From Deltaproteobacteria bacterium (GTDB lineage Bacteria; Myxococcota; Kuafuiibacteriia; Kuafuiibacteriales; Kuafuiibacteriaceae), in contig JADJPE010000005.1 of assembly GCA_016713425.1 (NCBI GenBank), positions 3,472,001 through 3,536,000 on the forward strand: a stretch of DNA of 64,000 nt, given 5' to 3'. The notes under the pieces are model-generated. The model was not told the DNA's origin. It saw only the letters and a program-made list of their open reading frames with translations, and ran no database searches. The translations under genes and the position numbers were made by a program. Shown here in pieces: positions 24,776 to 32,415 of the stretch (the stretch's first letter is position 1; each line of letters starts with the position of its first letter).

Positions 24776-26236
24776 TCAGGTGGTGGCCTCGGCTCGCTGA
24801 AGCCGAGCCAGGAGATCTGCCGCTTGCGCCGGCCTCAAGTCGAGCATCTGTGCGGCTTCGTCGAGTGACTTGCCTTGCCGCATGAGGTTGGACAGCGCGG
24901 CCAGGCGAAGGGCTTGGTCATGGTCGACGATGCCGTTCGCGACGACGGCGCCCTGCCACGCAGGGGTCGGGGTGCTGGCTGCGACAAGCAGTGCCTTGAG
25001 TTGAGAAGGCGTGAGGTGGGGCGCCAGGATGGAGCACTTCGCCGCGAGGTTGGCGACATTCGGCGCTGCATTCGACGATCCGTCGCCGGGAATGAATCCG
25101 CCCTCTGCGCCGAGCGTCATGAGGCCCGTGCCTTGGGCGGCGAGCGTGACGAAGGGCGCGCCGATGGTTGCGTCTTCGGCCCTCTGTCCATTTTCGAGGG
25201 CATTGGCGACGACGATGAGGTTCGGACGCAGATTTCGCGGCAGAAAGTTGTCCGGTGCGAAATCGGGTCGCTCGTTCCGAAGGTCGTTCCGGTAGTTGCC
25301 GGCCGATTTCACGAAGAGGATGTTCGGGTGCGCGTCCATGATGTCGAGCCATCTCTTTGTGGCGTCGCGCCCCTGAACGAGCATGCTGATCGTGAGCGAG
25401 GTGGCCCCCGCGGCCGCCGCGTAGTCGACTTGCGAGGCCCAGTCCATGACCGACTCGGACCAGTCGAGCAGCAGCGCTTCGACCTGATCGGTTCCTCGCG
25501 TCGCGGTGCCTGCGACCATGGTGCCGTGATCCGTGAAGCCAACGATCGGTCCGTGCACGTCATCGACGAGGCCGTTTCGATCGTCATCGATGAGGTTGTT
25601 TGGGATCTCGCCCGGATTCCGCCAGATTCGCGGCGCGAGAGCCGGATGATCTGCGTTTGCGCCCCGGTCGACGATCGCGATCGTGCGTCTTTGGTTCGGA
25701 TTGGGTGCGTACCTTCGGAGGTCTTCGAACACTGGATCCGGCGCGGTTGGATTGCCTCGCTCGAGTCTCTCGAGATCACTCGGACCGAGCGAACGAAGTG
25801 CGGCTTCCTGCGGCGAGCGGCGGCGGTCGATCCAACTGCGTTCGAGCACGTCGTAGCCAGAAGGGGCAAGATAATCTGTTGCGATGGAACGAGCGACATC
25901 CGGGTCGAGTGCGATCGGCTGGCGAACCCAGAGGTCAAGCATGGCGTGGGACGCACGGGTCGCGCGATGAGGGACTGGAAGGCGTCGAGGTGAGAGCGTT
26001 GCGTTCCACTCGGCGCTCGTCAGATGGCCGTCCTCGAGGGCCTCTCTGAGGCTTGAGCGTTCCTCGGCCGTCCGCGCAACCTCTCGAACAAAGGTGTCGC
26101 GATCCCATGGTTGCGCTGGGCCGGCTCGGTGCCCGGCTCCGCGCCCAGAAGGCGCGTTCTCGGACTGGGAGGGGGCCGCCGCCGGCCGACTGCTCGGTGG
26201 TGCTAAGCCTACGCCCAGCGATGCAAGATCGGGCAC
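24776..26236 (-). CDS. Subtilisin-like serine protease (S8) without an obvious signal peptide
   Basis: The 486-aa protein keeps the complete S8 catalytic set: D190 (TIAIVDRGANADHP), H237 (TDHGTMVAGTA), oxyanion N314 (KSAGNYRND) and S388 (GDGSSNAAPNVA). It has an Asp-rich insert NNLIDDDRNGLVDDVHG typical of Ca-binding subtilases. The N-terminal 180 residues are a helical and Pro/Ser-rich region of unknown role. There is no clear signal peptide, so it may be cytoplasmic or translocated by another route, or the start may be mis-set. The C-terminus (about 440-486) is a short helical module with two LxxAAxML/AAxLLxRL patterns. It is convergent with the mevalonate operon. Confidence 0.88.
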   Translation of the reverse strand: MPDLASLGVGLAPPSSRPAAAPSQSENAPSGRGAGHRAGPAQPWDRDTFVREVARTAEERSSLREALEDGHLTSAEWNATLSPRRLPVPHRATRASHAMLDLWVRQPIALDPDVARSIATDYLAPSGYDVLERSWIDRRRSPQEAALRSLGPSDLERLERGNPTAPDPVFEDLRRYAPNPNQRRTIAIVDRGANADHPALAPRIWRNPGEIPNNLIDDDRNGLVDDVHGPIVGFTDHGTMVAGTATRGTDQVEALLLDWSESVMDWASQVDYAAAAGATSLTISMLVQGRDATKRWLDIMDAHPNILFVKSAGNYRNDLRNERPDFAPDNFLPRNLRPNLIVVANALENGQRAEDATIGAPFVTLAAQGTGLMTLGAEGGFIPGDGSSNAAPNVANLAAKCSILAPHLTPSQLKALLVAASTPTPAWQGAVVANGIVDHDQALRLAALSNLMRQGKSLDEAAQMLDLRPAQAADLLARLQRAEATT

Positions 26237-26347
26237 GTCTTGCGTATCGTCGAGACCGCGTAGTTGTTGCGCCGTTCACATGGGCGGGTCGGTTTCCCTA
26301 CCGTACCCGTCGATCGCTTGCGATGGGCATGCGTGGTGCGTTGTCCC

Positions 26348-26989
26348 CTAGATGCGACGGATGCTCGCGACCCCGGAGACGTCGGTCTCGACGTTCGCAC
26401 CACCACGGTACCGCACCTTTGATGCGCCCGATGCTTTGACACGGAGCGTTTCCGTCGCGTTCAGATCCGCTTTGGATGCACCGCTCATCTCGACTTTCAC
26501 CGACCTGGCGGTTAGTTCTGAGGCATCGAGCTTGGATGCGCCGGACAGCTCGATGTCCAGAGTCTCGTAGTTGCCTGCGAATACGGCCTTGGTTGCGCCG
26601 CTGAACTTGAGGTCAAGGTGCTTGCCGTTGAGGGCAGACGCGCGGAGGTCTTGCGCGCCGCTGAGCTCGAGCTCATCCAGCGCTTTCAGAACGACCCGGA
26701 GCTTGACTTCGCCACGGCTGCCTGGTGCTCGGGAGATGGCAATGTGATGATCGTCCGCCTCGACGATCACCGCATCCAAGGGGCCGTCGATGACGAGCTT
26801 TGGCGTTTCTCCAATCGATAGCGACGTCGTAAATGCGCCCGAGATCGAAAGCTGCGGGGCCGCCGTCAGGGGTCGATCACGCGATGGGGACGGGGACGCC
26901 TGAGCGTTCGTGCCCGTGGCGCAAAGGAGGCCAGCCAGCGACAGCGAAATGATGGAGAGGGAAACCGGTCGAGTTGAAGATGTCTGCAT
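26348..26989 (-). CDS. DUF2807 (head GIN domain) exported protein
   Basis: This protein of about 213 aa starts at ATG 26989 with signal peptide MQTSSTRPVSLSIISLSLAGLLCATGTNAQA. The mature protein has the DUF2807 beta-helix pattern, with repeated short strands ending SGA (LELSGAQ, LKFSGATKAVF, IELSGASKLDAS, VEMSGASKADLN, VKASGASKVRYRG). It ends DVSGVASIRRI, close to the family consensus end. The family is common in exported proteins of Bacteroidetes and Myxococcota; its function is not established. It lies 128 bp downstream of the ATP synthase delta gene but is probably a separate transcription unit. Confidence 0.87.
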   Translation of the reverse strand: MQTSSTRPVSLSIISLSLAGLLCATGTNAQASPSPSRDRPLTAAPQLSISGAFTTSLSIGETPKLVIDGPLDAVIVEADDHHIAISRAPGSRGEVKLRVVLKALDELELSGAQDLRASALNGKHLDLKFSGATKAVFAGNYETLDIELSGASKLDASELTARSVKVEMSGASKADLNATETLRVKASGASKVRYRGGANVETDVSGVASIRRI

Positions 26990-27117
26990 GGCGCGGTGCT
27001 CTAGCGAGCGCTGTGCCAACGCCGCAGCTTGGTCGAACGCCCATCGAGAGGCCAAACTGTCGGGCAAAGGCTGCAGTCGCTGCCGCGCAGACGCTGCATC
27101 GAATTCAAGACGAGACT

Positions 27118-27669
27118 CTAGGCGCGCGTCACGATCGCGGCCTTGAGGCGCTCGAGATGGGCACGAACGCTTCCATCGTACACGATCGAGCCAAGTTGCG
27201 TGCGTAGGCCCGCGATGAGTGAAGGATCGACATCGACCGTGATCTCAACGGATCGTCCAGTTCGCTTCTCGAGCGCGCGTCGAAGCTCTTCCTGGGTGGC
27301 CGCATCGAGCGTGACGGCGGCGGTGACGTGGGCCTGCAGTCGACCGGCGCGAGCGTTGGCCAGCTCCTTGAACACCTCGGCGATGCCCTCGACTTCGGCG
27401 ATACGTCCTTTTTCGAGCAAGAGCTGGAGAAACCGCCGGAGCGTCTCCGGTGCCCCGGCGCGGGTCATGAGCGCATCGAGGACGCCTCGCCGCTCCGCTT
27501 CTGTGAAAGATGGGTTGAGCAAGGCGTTCCGCAGCTCGAAAGATGTCGCGACGTTTCCGGCAAAGTCAGCCAGCGACTGCCGTAAACTTTCGAGGTCGAC
27601 GCCGGTGCTCGTCGCCGTTTCGAGGAGCGCTTCTGCGTAACGCCGGCTTGCTGGGGATCGGGTCGTCAT
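27118..27669 (-). CDS. atpH: ATP synthase F1 delta subunit
   Basis: The 183-aa delta subunit (OSCP) joins F1 to the peripheral stalk. The start at 27669 has GGAGA nine bases upstream; a longer frame to 27822 is spurious. Family features are SRRYAEALLETAT at the start, LRNALLNPSF, and the C-terminal VDPSLIAGLRTQLGSIVYDGSVRAHLERL, which matches the delta signature. It follows atpF by 103 bp, a gap filled with 7-bp repeats. The remaining F1 genes atpAGDC normally follow atpH but do not here. Confidence 0.92.
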   Translation of the reverse strand: MTTRSPASRRYAEALLETATSTGVDLESLRQSLADFAGNVATSFELRNALLNPSFTEAERRGVLDALMTRAGAPETLRRFLQLLLEKGRIAEVEGIAEVFKELANARAGRLQAHVTAAVTLDAATQEELRRALEKRTGRSVEITVDVDPSLIAGLRTQLGSIVYDGSVRAHLERLKAAIVTRA

Positions 27670-27708
27670 CGAGTGTTCTCCGCGTCGTACGGGTGTGGGC
27701 CGTCGGCC

Positions 27709-27757
27709 GTGTGTCCTGTGTCCTGTGTTCGCGTGTCGTCTGTCGTCTGTCGTCGTA
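27709..27757. repeat. Heptamer arrays between atpF and atpH
   Basis: TGTCCTG-type and TCGTCTG-type 7-bp repeats fill the gap between two genes of the same operon. They could lengthen or shorten the untranslated spacer. Confidence 0.75.
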
Positions 27758-27772
27758 AGGTCTTTGAAGAGC

Positions 27773-28354
27773 TCAGGGCGCTGTCGATGACGCCGGCATG
27801 GCAAGATCCTTGATGTACTCATCCGTGAGCCTTCGCTGGTCGGCCTCGGTCAGCCGTGCGCGAATGATCGACTCGGAGAGCCGCATCGTGGCTTCGAGGG
27901 CGGCCTGCTGGATCCGGTGCTCGGCCTTGCGGAGCTCCTGCTCGACCGTCGAGTCGGCTTCGCGGGCCATACGCTCCACCGCTCGATCGGCTTCTTGGCG
28001 CAAACGATCGCGGTCGGTGATGGCCTCGGCTTCGTAGCTGCGAATGATGCGCTGCACTTCCTCTTCGAGGTGATCCAGTTTGTACTGAAGCTCGCGCAGG
28101 CGGGCCTCGGCTTCGTTCTGTTTGCTCTTGGCCTCGATCATCGCCCGCTCCATGTTGGTGCGCCGCGCGACCAATGCGCGGCCGACCGAAGGGCGAATGA
28201 CCCGAACCAGGATCACCGCGAACACGATGAAGTTCGTGATAACGCTCGCGAGGAGGTACGGATTGATCGACGAGTCGTGGTGTCCGCCTTCGGCGGCCGA
28301 CGAGGTCGCGATGCTGAGGAGAAGCTGTTTTCCCGACATCACCCACTGCGTCAT
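27773..28354 (-). CDS. atpF: ATP synthase F0 b subunit
   Basis: This 193-aa peripheral stalk subunit has a membrane helix at about residues 32-55 (LLASVITNFIVFAVILVRVI) followed by a long charged coiled coil (AKSKQNEAEARLRELQYKLDHLEEEVQRI) to the C-terminus. The ATG at 28354 overlaps the stop of the upstream b' gene as ATGA and has AGAAGGATTGA before it, so the two are translationally coupled. Confidence 0.9.
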   Translation of the reverse strand: MTQWVMSGKQLLLSIATSSAAEGGHHDSSINPYLLASVITNFIVFAVILVRVIRPSVGRALVARRTNMERAMIEAKSKQNEAEARLRELQYKLDHLEEEVQRIIRSYEAEAITDRDRLRQEADRAVERMAREADSTVEQELRKAEHRIQQAALEATMRLSESIIRARLTEADQRRLTDEYIKDLAMPASSTAP

Positions 28355-28785
28355 GATTCAATCCTTCTGCCCAGCATCTTCTCCGCGGTCTGCTGCGCGA
28401 GTCTTTGGGCGTCCTCGTGGGCGCGCACAAGCGCAGCCTCGGCCGAGGCCTCGATTTCCTTGACGGCGGCTTCAACCTTGTCTCGGAGGCGTTGCCGCTC
28501 TTCGTCGACGCGCCGGGTCATGGCCTCGGTGGCTTCCGAACGGATCCGGGTCCGCGCTGCGATGCCTTCGGAAGTGGCCACTTGAATTCGATCGCTGAAG
28601 TCCTGAGCACGCTGCTCGGCCTTGACCAGAAGCGACTCAGCTCGGCCAAACGCACCTTCGAGCCGCTCGTGCCGCTCCGCAAAAAGGGCCATGAAGGGCC
28701 GAAAGACGAGGTGGTTCAGTAGGATGAGCGGGACCGCCAGGAGTGCCAGAACGAAGATGTAGGTCACGTCGAGGTCTAACGTCAT
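28351..28785 (-). CDS. ATP synthase F0 b'-type subunit
   Basis: This 144-aa protein starts at ATG 28785 (MTLDLDVTYIFVLALLAVPLILLNHLVFRPFMALFAERHERLEGAF), a typical b/b' start: one membrane helix, then RPFM and a coiled coil rich in Glu, Arg and Ala. With the b gene immediately downstream it makes the heterodimeric stalk type used in many alpha-, cyano- and deltaproteobacteria. It is divergent from the ECF sigma gene with about 47 bp between. Confidence 0.88.
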   Translation of the reverse strand: MTLDLDVTYIFVLALLAVPLILLNHLVFRPFMALFAERHERLEGAFGRAESLLVKAEQRAQDFSDRIQVATSEGIAARTRIRSEATEAMTRRVDEERQRLRDKVEAAVKEIEASAEAALVRAHEDAQRLAQQTAEKMLGRRIES

Positions 28786-28832
28786 GGCCGTGGCTCGGAT
28801 AGCCATCTACTCCTCGCCAGTCAAGAAATGGT

Positions 28833-29489
28833 ATGCCTGGATTGCTCATGCCTGGTCGCTCACTCACGGAGGCACAGCTGGCCGAACACATCCCGACGAT
28901 TCGGAGGTACCTCAAGAAGATGCTCAGGACCGACGAGATCGCGGACGGGACTCAGACCGTCCTCCAACGGGCGCTCGAAAATCTTCACCGTTTTCGGGGG
29001 GATAGCTCGCCGAGGGTTTGGCTGCTCGGGATCGCCCGGAATGTTGGCTTCGAGATGGCGCGCGCGCGCGCTCGGGGCACGACCCTGGCCGACGAGGGGC
29101 TGACGACAGGGGACATCGTTGCGGGTGGGCCAGACCAGGAAGAAACGCTCGGTCGCCGCGAAGAGCACGCACTGGCTCTGCAAGCGCTCGATGGGCTGAG
29201 CCTCGACGAGAAGCTCGCGCTCCTCGTGACGTACGTGGATGGCGTGCCGGGACCAGAAGCGGCCGAAATTCTGGGTGTATCCTTCGCTGCTTTTCGGCAA
29301 CGTCTGTCGCGCGCGCGGCAGGCTCTCGCCACGAAGCTCACGGCGCTCCACGCGTCCAAGATTCCGGGCAGCATCGACGTCATCCATGAATGGAGGGCTA
29401 TCCTCGATCCGCCCGCCTTCGTGCCCGAGGCTGCGGCCGAGGTCGTCGGGGCCGATGCCGGCGACGAGGCTGAGGACGGGGCTGACTGA
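28833..29489 (+). CDS. ECF-type RNA polymerase sigma factor
   Basis: This 218-aa protein has sigma region 2 (IRRYLKKMLRTDEIADGTQTVLQRALENLHRFRGDSSPRVWLLGIARNVGFEMARARAR) and region 4 (LSLDEKLALLVTYVDGVPGPEAAEILGVSFAAFRQRLSRARQAL), where the helix-turn-helix contacts -35 elements. The C-terminal 40 residues are an Ala/Glu/Asp-rich tail. ATG at 28848 is an alternative start. No anti-sigma factor gene follows; citrate synthase is next, after 256 bp. It is divergent from the ATP synthase b' gene. The target promoters are unknown. Confidence 0.87.
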   Translation: MPGLLMPGRSLTEAQLAEHIPTIRRYLKKMLRTDEIADGTQTVLQRALENLHRFRGDSSPRVWLLGIARNVGFEMARARARGTTLADEGLTTGDIVAGGPDQEETLGRREEHALALQALDGLSLDEKLALLVTYVDGVPGPEAAEILGVSFAAFRQRLSRARQALATKLTALHASKIPGSIDVIHEWRAILDPPAFVPEAAAEVVGADAGDEAEDGAD

Positions 29490-29580
29490 GGACGGGGTCT
29501 AGGAGCGCTGCTGAGGAAGTCGGCGGCCACGGCTCCAATGGGCGCGACGGCCCTTCGCCCGCATTGCGCGCCCTGAGTCT

Positions 29581-29678
29581 GTCCTCTGACGTCCACGTCC
29601 CGTGACATCCACGTCCTCTGGCGTCCACGTCCTCTCCACGTCCGGCGGGGAAGAATCGGAAGAATCGGATGAATCGTC
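29581..29678. repeat. Short tandem repeats between the sigma factor and citrate synthase genes
   Basis: A degenerate array of CCACGTCC-type units (29581-29645) is followed by three 9-bp GAAGAATCG units (29650-29678). The only frame across them is the artefactual N-terminal extension of citrate synthase. Confidence 0.75.
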
Positions 29679-29745
29679 CTCGCGGGCATTGCTTCGAAAT
29701 CCGACTCGGTTTTTCTTTGACGCAGCGCTTCGTAGGATCGAAGGG

Positions 29746-31044
29746 ATGCATCAAGATATGGGGAAGGACAGCCTGACAATCACCGACAACCGAACCGGGA
29801 AGCAGTACGAGCTCCCGATTGAGCACGAGACGATCCGTGCGATGGATCTGCGGCAGATAAAGGTCAACGCCGGCGATTTCGGGTTGATGACCTACGATCC
29901 AGCGTTTTTGAACACCGCTTCGTGCAAAAGCTCTATTACGTACATCGATGGCGACAAGGGGATCCTCAACTATCGCGGCTATGCGATCGAGGACCTGGCG
30001 GATCACGCCGACTTCCTCGAAGTCGCGTACCTTCTGCTCGAGGGCGAGCTTCCGAACCCGGTTGAGCGCGATGCGTTCGTGAACGAGGTGAAGGTTCACA
30101 CGTTCGTTCACGAAAACGTGAAGCAGTTCATGGAAGGTTTTCGGTACGACGCCCATCCGATGAGCGTACTGATCTCCACCATCGGGGCGCTGTCGTCGTT
30201 CTATCCAGAGGCGAAGGGTTCCCAGGAGTACGCGGTCCGGCGACTCCAGATCATCAGGCTGCTCGCCAAGATGCCGACGATCGCGGCCTGGTCGTATCGA
30301 TCGAGCCGCGGACTTCCGTACGTCTACCCGGACAACGATCTTTCGTACACGGGTAACTTTCTCTCGATGATCAAGCGGATGTCGGAACCCAAGTACAAGC
30401 CCGATCCGATCCTCGAGCGTGCTCTCGACGTATTGTTCATTCTCCACGCGGATCATGAGCAGAACTGCTCGACGAACACGATGCGAAATGTGGGCTCGTC
30501 CCAGGCCGACTGCTACTCGGCCGTCACGGCGGCGGCGGCGGCTTTGTATGGCCCGCTTCATGGCGGTGCCAACGAGGCCGTGCTCAAGATGCTTCACAGC
30601 ATCGGCTCGAAGGATAAGATCCCGGACTACATTCGCCGCGTGAAGGCCGGCGAAGTGCGCCTCATGGGCTTTGGCCACCGGGTGTACAAGAGCTACGATC
30701 CCCGCGCTAAGGCGATCAAACGTCTCTCGGAGCAGGTCTTCGAGGTGACCGGCAAGAACCCGCTGCTTGACATTGCGCTCGAGCTTGAGCGCATAGCGCT
30801 CGAGGACGACTACTTCGTCTCTCGTTCGCTCTACCCGAACGTCGACTTCTATTCGGGGCTCATCTATGAGGCGATGGGCTTTCGAACCGAGTATTTCACG
30901 GTTCTCTTTGCGTTGCCCCGCGTCGCGGGCTGGCTTGCCCAGTGGAACGAGCTGGTGCAAGACCCGGAGCAGAAGATCGCGCGCCCCCGTCAGATCTATC
31001 TCGGCAGCGCTCGGCGCCCGTACCCCGTCAAGTCCGCTCGTTGA
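29746..31044 (+). CDS. gltA: Citrate synthase
   Basis: This 432-aa enzyme condenses acetyl-CoA with oxaloacetate. The start at 29746 (MHQDMGKDSLTITDN) follows a GGATCGAAGGG sequence; the longer frame to 29602 translates repeats. It is a type I/II hexameric-like GltA with the motifs ILNYRGYAIEDLA, LHADHEQNCSTNTMR (catalytic His region), GPLHGGANEAVLKML (second catalytic His), MGFGHRVYKSYDPRA and LYPNVDFYSGLIYEAMGF (with the active-site Asp). It is complete and apparently monocistronic. Confidence 0.96.
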   Translation: MHQDMGKDSLTITDNRTGKQYELPIEHETIRAMDLRQIKVNAGDFGLMTYDPAFLNTASCKSSITYIDGDKGILNYRGYAIEDLADHADFLEVAYLLLEGELPNPVERDAFVNEVKVHTFVHENVKQFMEGFRYDAHPMSVLISTIGALSSFYPEAKGSQEYAVRRLQIIRLLAKMPTIAAWSYRSSRGLPYVYPDNDLSYTGNFLSMIKRMSEPKYKPDPILERALDVLFILHADHEQNCSTNTMRNVGSSQADCYSAVTAAAAALYGPLHGGANEAVLKMLHSIGSKDKIPDYIRRVKAGEVRLMGFGHRVYKSYDPRAKAIKRLSEQVFEVTGKNPLLDIALELERIALEDDYFVSRSLYPNVDFYSGLIYEAMGFRTEYFTVLFALPRVAGWLAQWNELVQDPEQKIARPRQIYLGSARRPYPVKSAR

Positions 31045-31079
31045 GCTGCGCGCTGTCGGCTCAGGCCCGGATCGGGTCC

Positions 31080-31170
31080 TGACCTCGATCCGGACCCCGA
31101 CCTCGACCTCGACCTCGATCTCGACCTCGATCTCGATCTCGACCCCAACCTCGATCTCGACCCCGATCTG
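31080..31170. repeat. Hexamer-based GACCTC/GATCTC array after citrate synthase
   Basis: About fifteen six-base units alternate CTCGAC, CTCGAT and CCCGAC. The array lies between citrate synthase and the esterase-like gene. A CT-rich array of this kind could form an unusual structure or act as a weak transcription block. Confidence 0.85.
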
Positions 31171-31259
31171 AGCGGCGGGCGATGATTGTACGCGTCGATG
31201 ATTGTGCGCGTCAGAAGTGATCGCGGAAGCGCCACCTGCCGTGCGATAAGCTTCGCACG

Positions 31260-32247
31260 ATGCCTGTCGTGACGTTCGTACATGAGTCAGATGCCCTGCG
31301 TGGAAACCGTCTCGGCGATCCGCACCGACGTACCGTCCACGTCGTTGTCCCCGATGGCCTCGATCCGTCGTCTCCGCCCTTGCCGTGCCTCTGGTATCTG
31401 GCCGGCTACGCGGGCGTGGGGAGATCGGATGCTCGCCGATGACCCATGGCAAGAGGGCCTCGAAGCTCGACTCGATCGGCTCCGGAGGGCGGGCGCCGTC
31501 GGCCCGATGATCGTCGTCCTCCCGGACGCGTTCACCCGCCTTGGAGGATGTCAGTATCTCGCGTCGCCTGTCGTCGGCGACTACGAAACGTACTTGCTCG
31601 ACGAGCTCCGGGCCGTGGTCGAGGCGCGATGGCCCATTCGGGCGCACGGCATTCTCGGGAAGTCTTCCGGCGGCTTTGCTGCGCTCTATCATGCGATGCG
31701 ACGGCCTGAGCTCTTCGAGGCGGTGGCGTGTCACTCCGGCGACATGAACTTCGCCTTGTCGCTGTTTCCTGAGATTCCCCACTTGATGAACGCACTCGTC
31801 CGACACGGATCGGTGGAGGCCCTCCTGGCTGCGTTCGACCGTGATCCGAACAAGCGGAGCGGCCAATGGTTCTCTGCGCTCTACGTCCTCGCCATGTGCT
31901 CGGTGTTCAGTCCTGACGATGCGGCGCCGCTCGGTCTTGGCCTTCCGTTCGATCTGGAACGGGGGACTTTGGATGCGGCGACGCTGGACCGATGGTCGGC
32001 GTTCGATCCGCTCAGGATGATCGAGAATCAAGAATGTCAGGCCGCGCTTCGCCGCTTGCGGGTCGTGTTCATCGATTGCGGTGACCGCGACGAGCACTTC
32101 CTGCACTTCGGGGCGCTCGCCTTTCACCGGACCCTTCTGGACGCCGGCGTGCCGCACGACTTCTCACTCTTTCCCGGGGGCCATCGGGGCACCAGCCACC
32201 GCCTCGATGTTTCCTTGCCCAAACTCTACCAAGCCCTGCGCGCTTGA
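31260..32247 (+). pseudogene. Esterase-D/alpha-beta hydrolase gene split by a frameshift
   Basis: An N-terminal piece (31260-31442; MPVVTFVHESDALRGNRLG, then LPCLWYLAGYAGVGR) stops at a TGA. The downstream frame to 32247 carries the rest of a putative esterase (PF00756-type): VVLPDAFTRLGG, the nucleophile elbow HGILGKSSGGFAA, CGDRDEHF and GGHRGTSHRL, so catalytic Ser, Asp and His candidates are all in the downstream part. Removing one G near 31424-31428 joins the two frames as GRS-MLADD. The gene is therefore a recent single-base frameshift or a base-call error. Without the shift the product would be about 328 aa. Confidence 0.75.
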
Positions 32248-32400
32248 TCGGAACGCGCCTCTTTCTTCTTTCTCCACTGTACTGAGCGGTGGTTTTCAGA
32301 CCGCGGTTCTCACACGTTGTCCTGGCCAGCGGGCGACCGGCGGTCTGGCCCCCTAAAATGGGGTCAGCTCGACCTTCGTGCCGTAACCTGGTTCAATTTG

Positions 32401-32415
32401 CCCCATACGATGGGG
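32401..32415. promoter_or_regulatory. Hairpin at the putative kinase start codon
   Basis: CCCCATACGATGGGG forms a six-base-pair stem and overlaps the ATG at 32410. A similar short hairpin (CCCCTAAAATGGGG) lies about 50 bp upstream. Neither a Shine-Dalgarno nor a clear promoter is seen, so the start itself is unsure (GTG at 32458 is the alternative). If used, the start codon would be sequestered. Confidence 0.35.

Noticed and set aside
29398..32157. A 919-residue open frame on the minus strand across citrate synthase, the esterase and the sigma gene end
   Set aside because: It is antisense to clear genes, rich in Arg/His/Glu from high-GC shadow translation, and has no domain.
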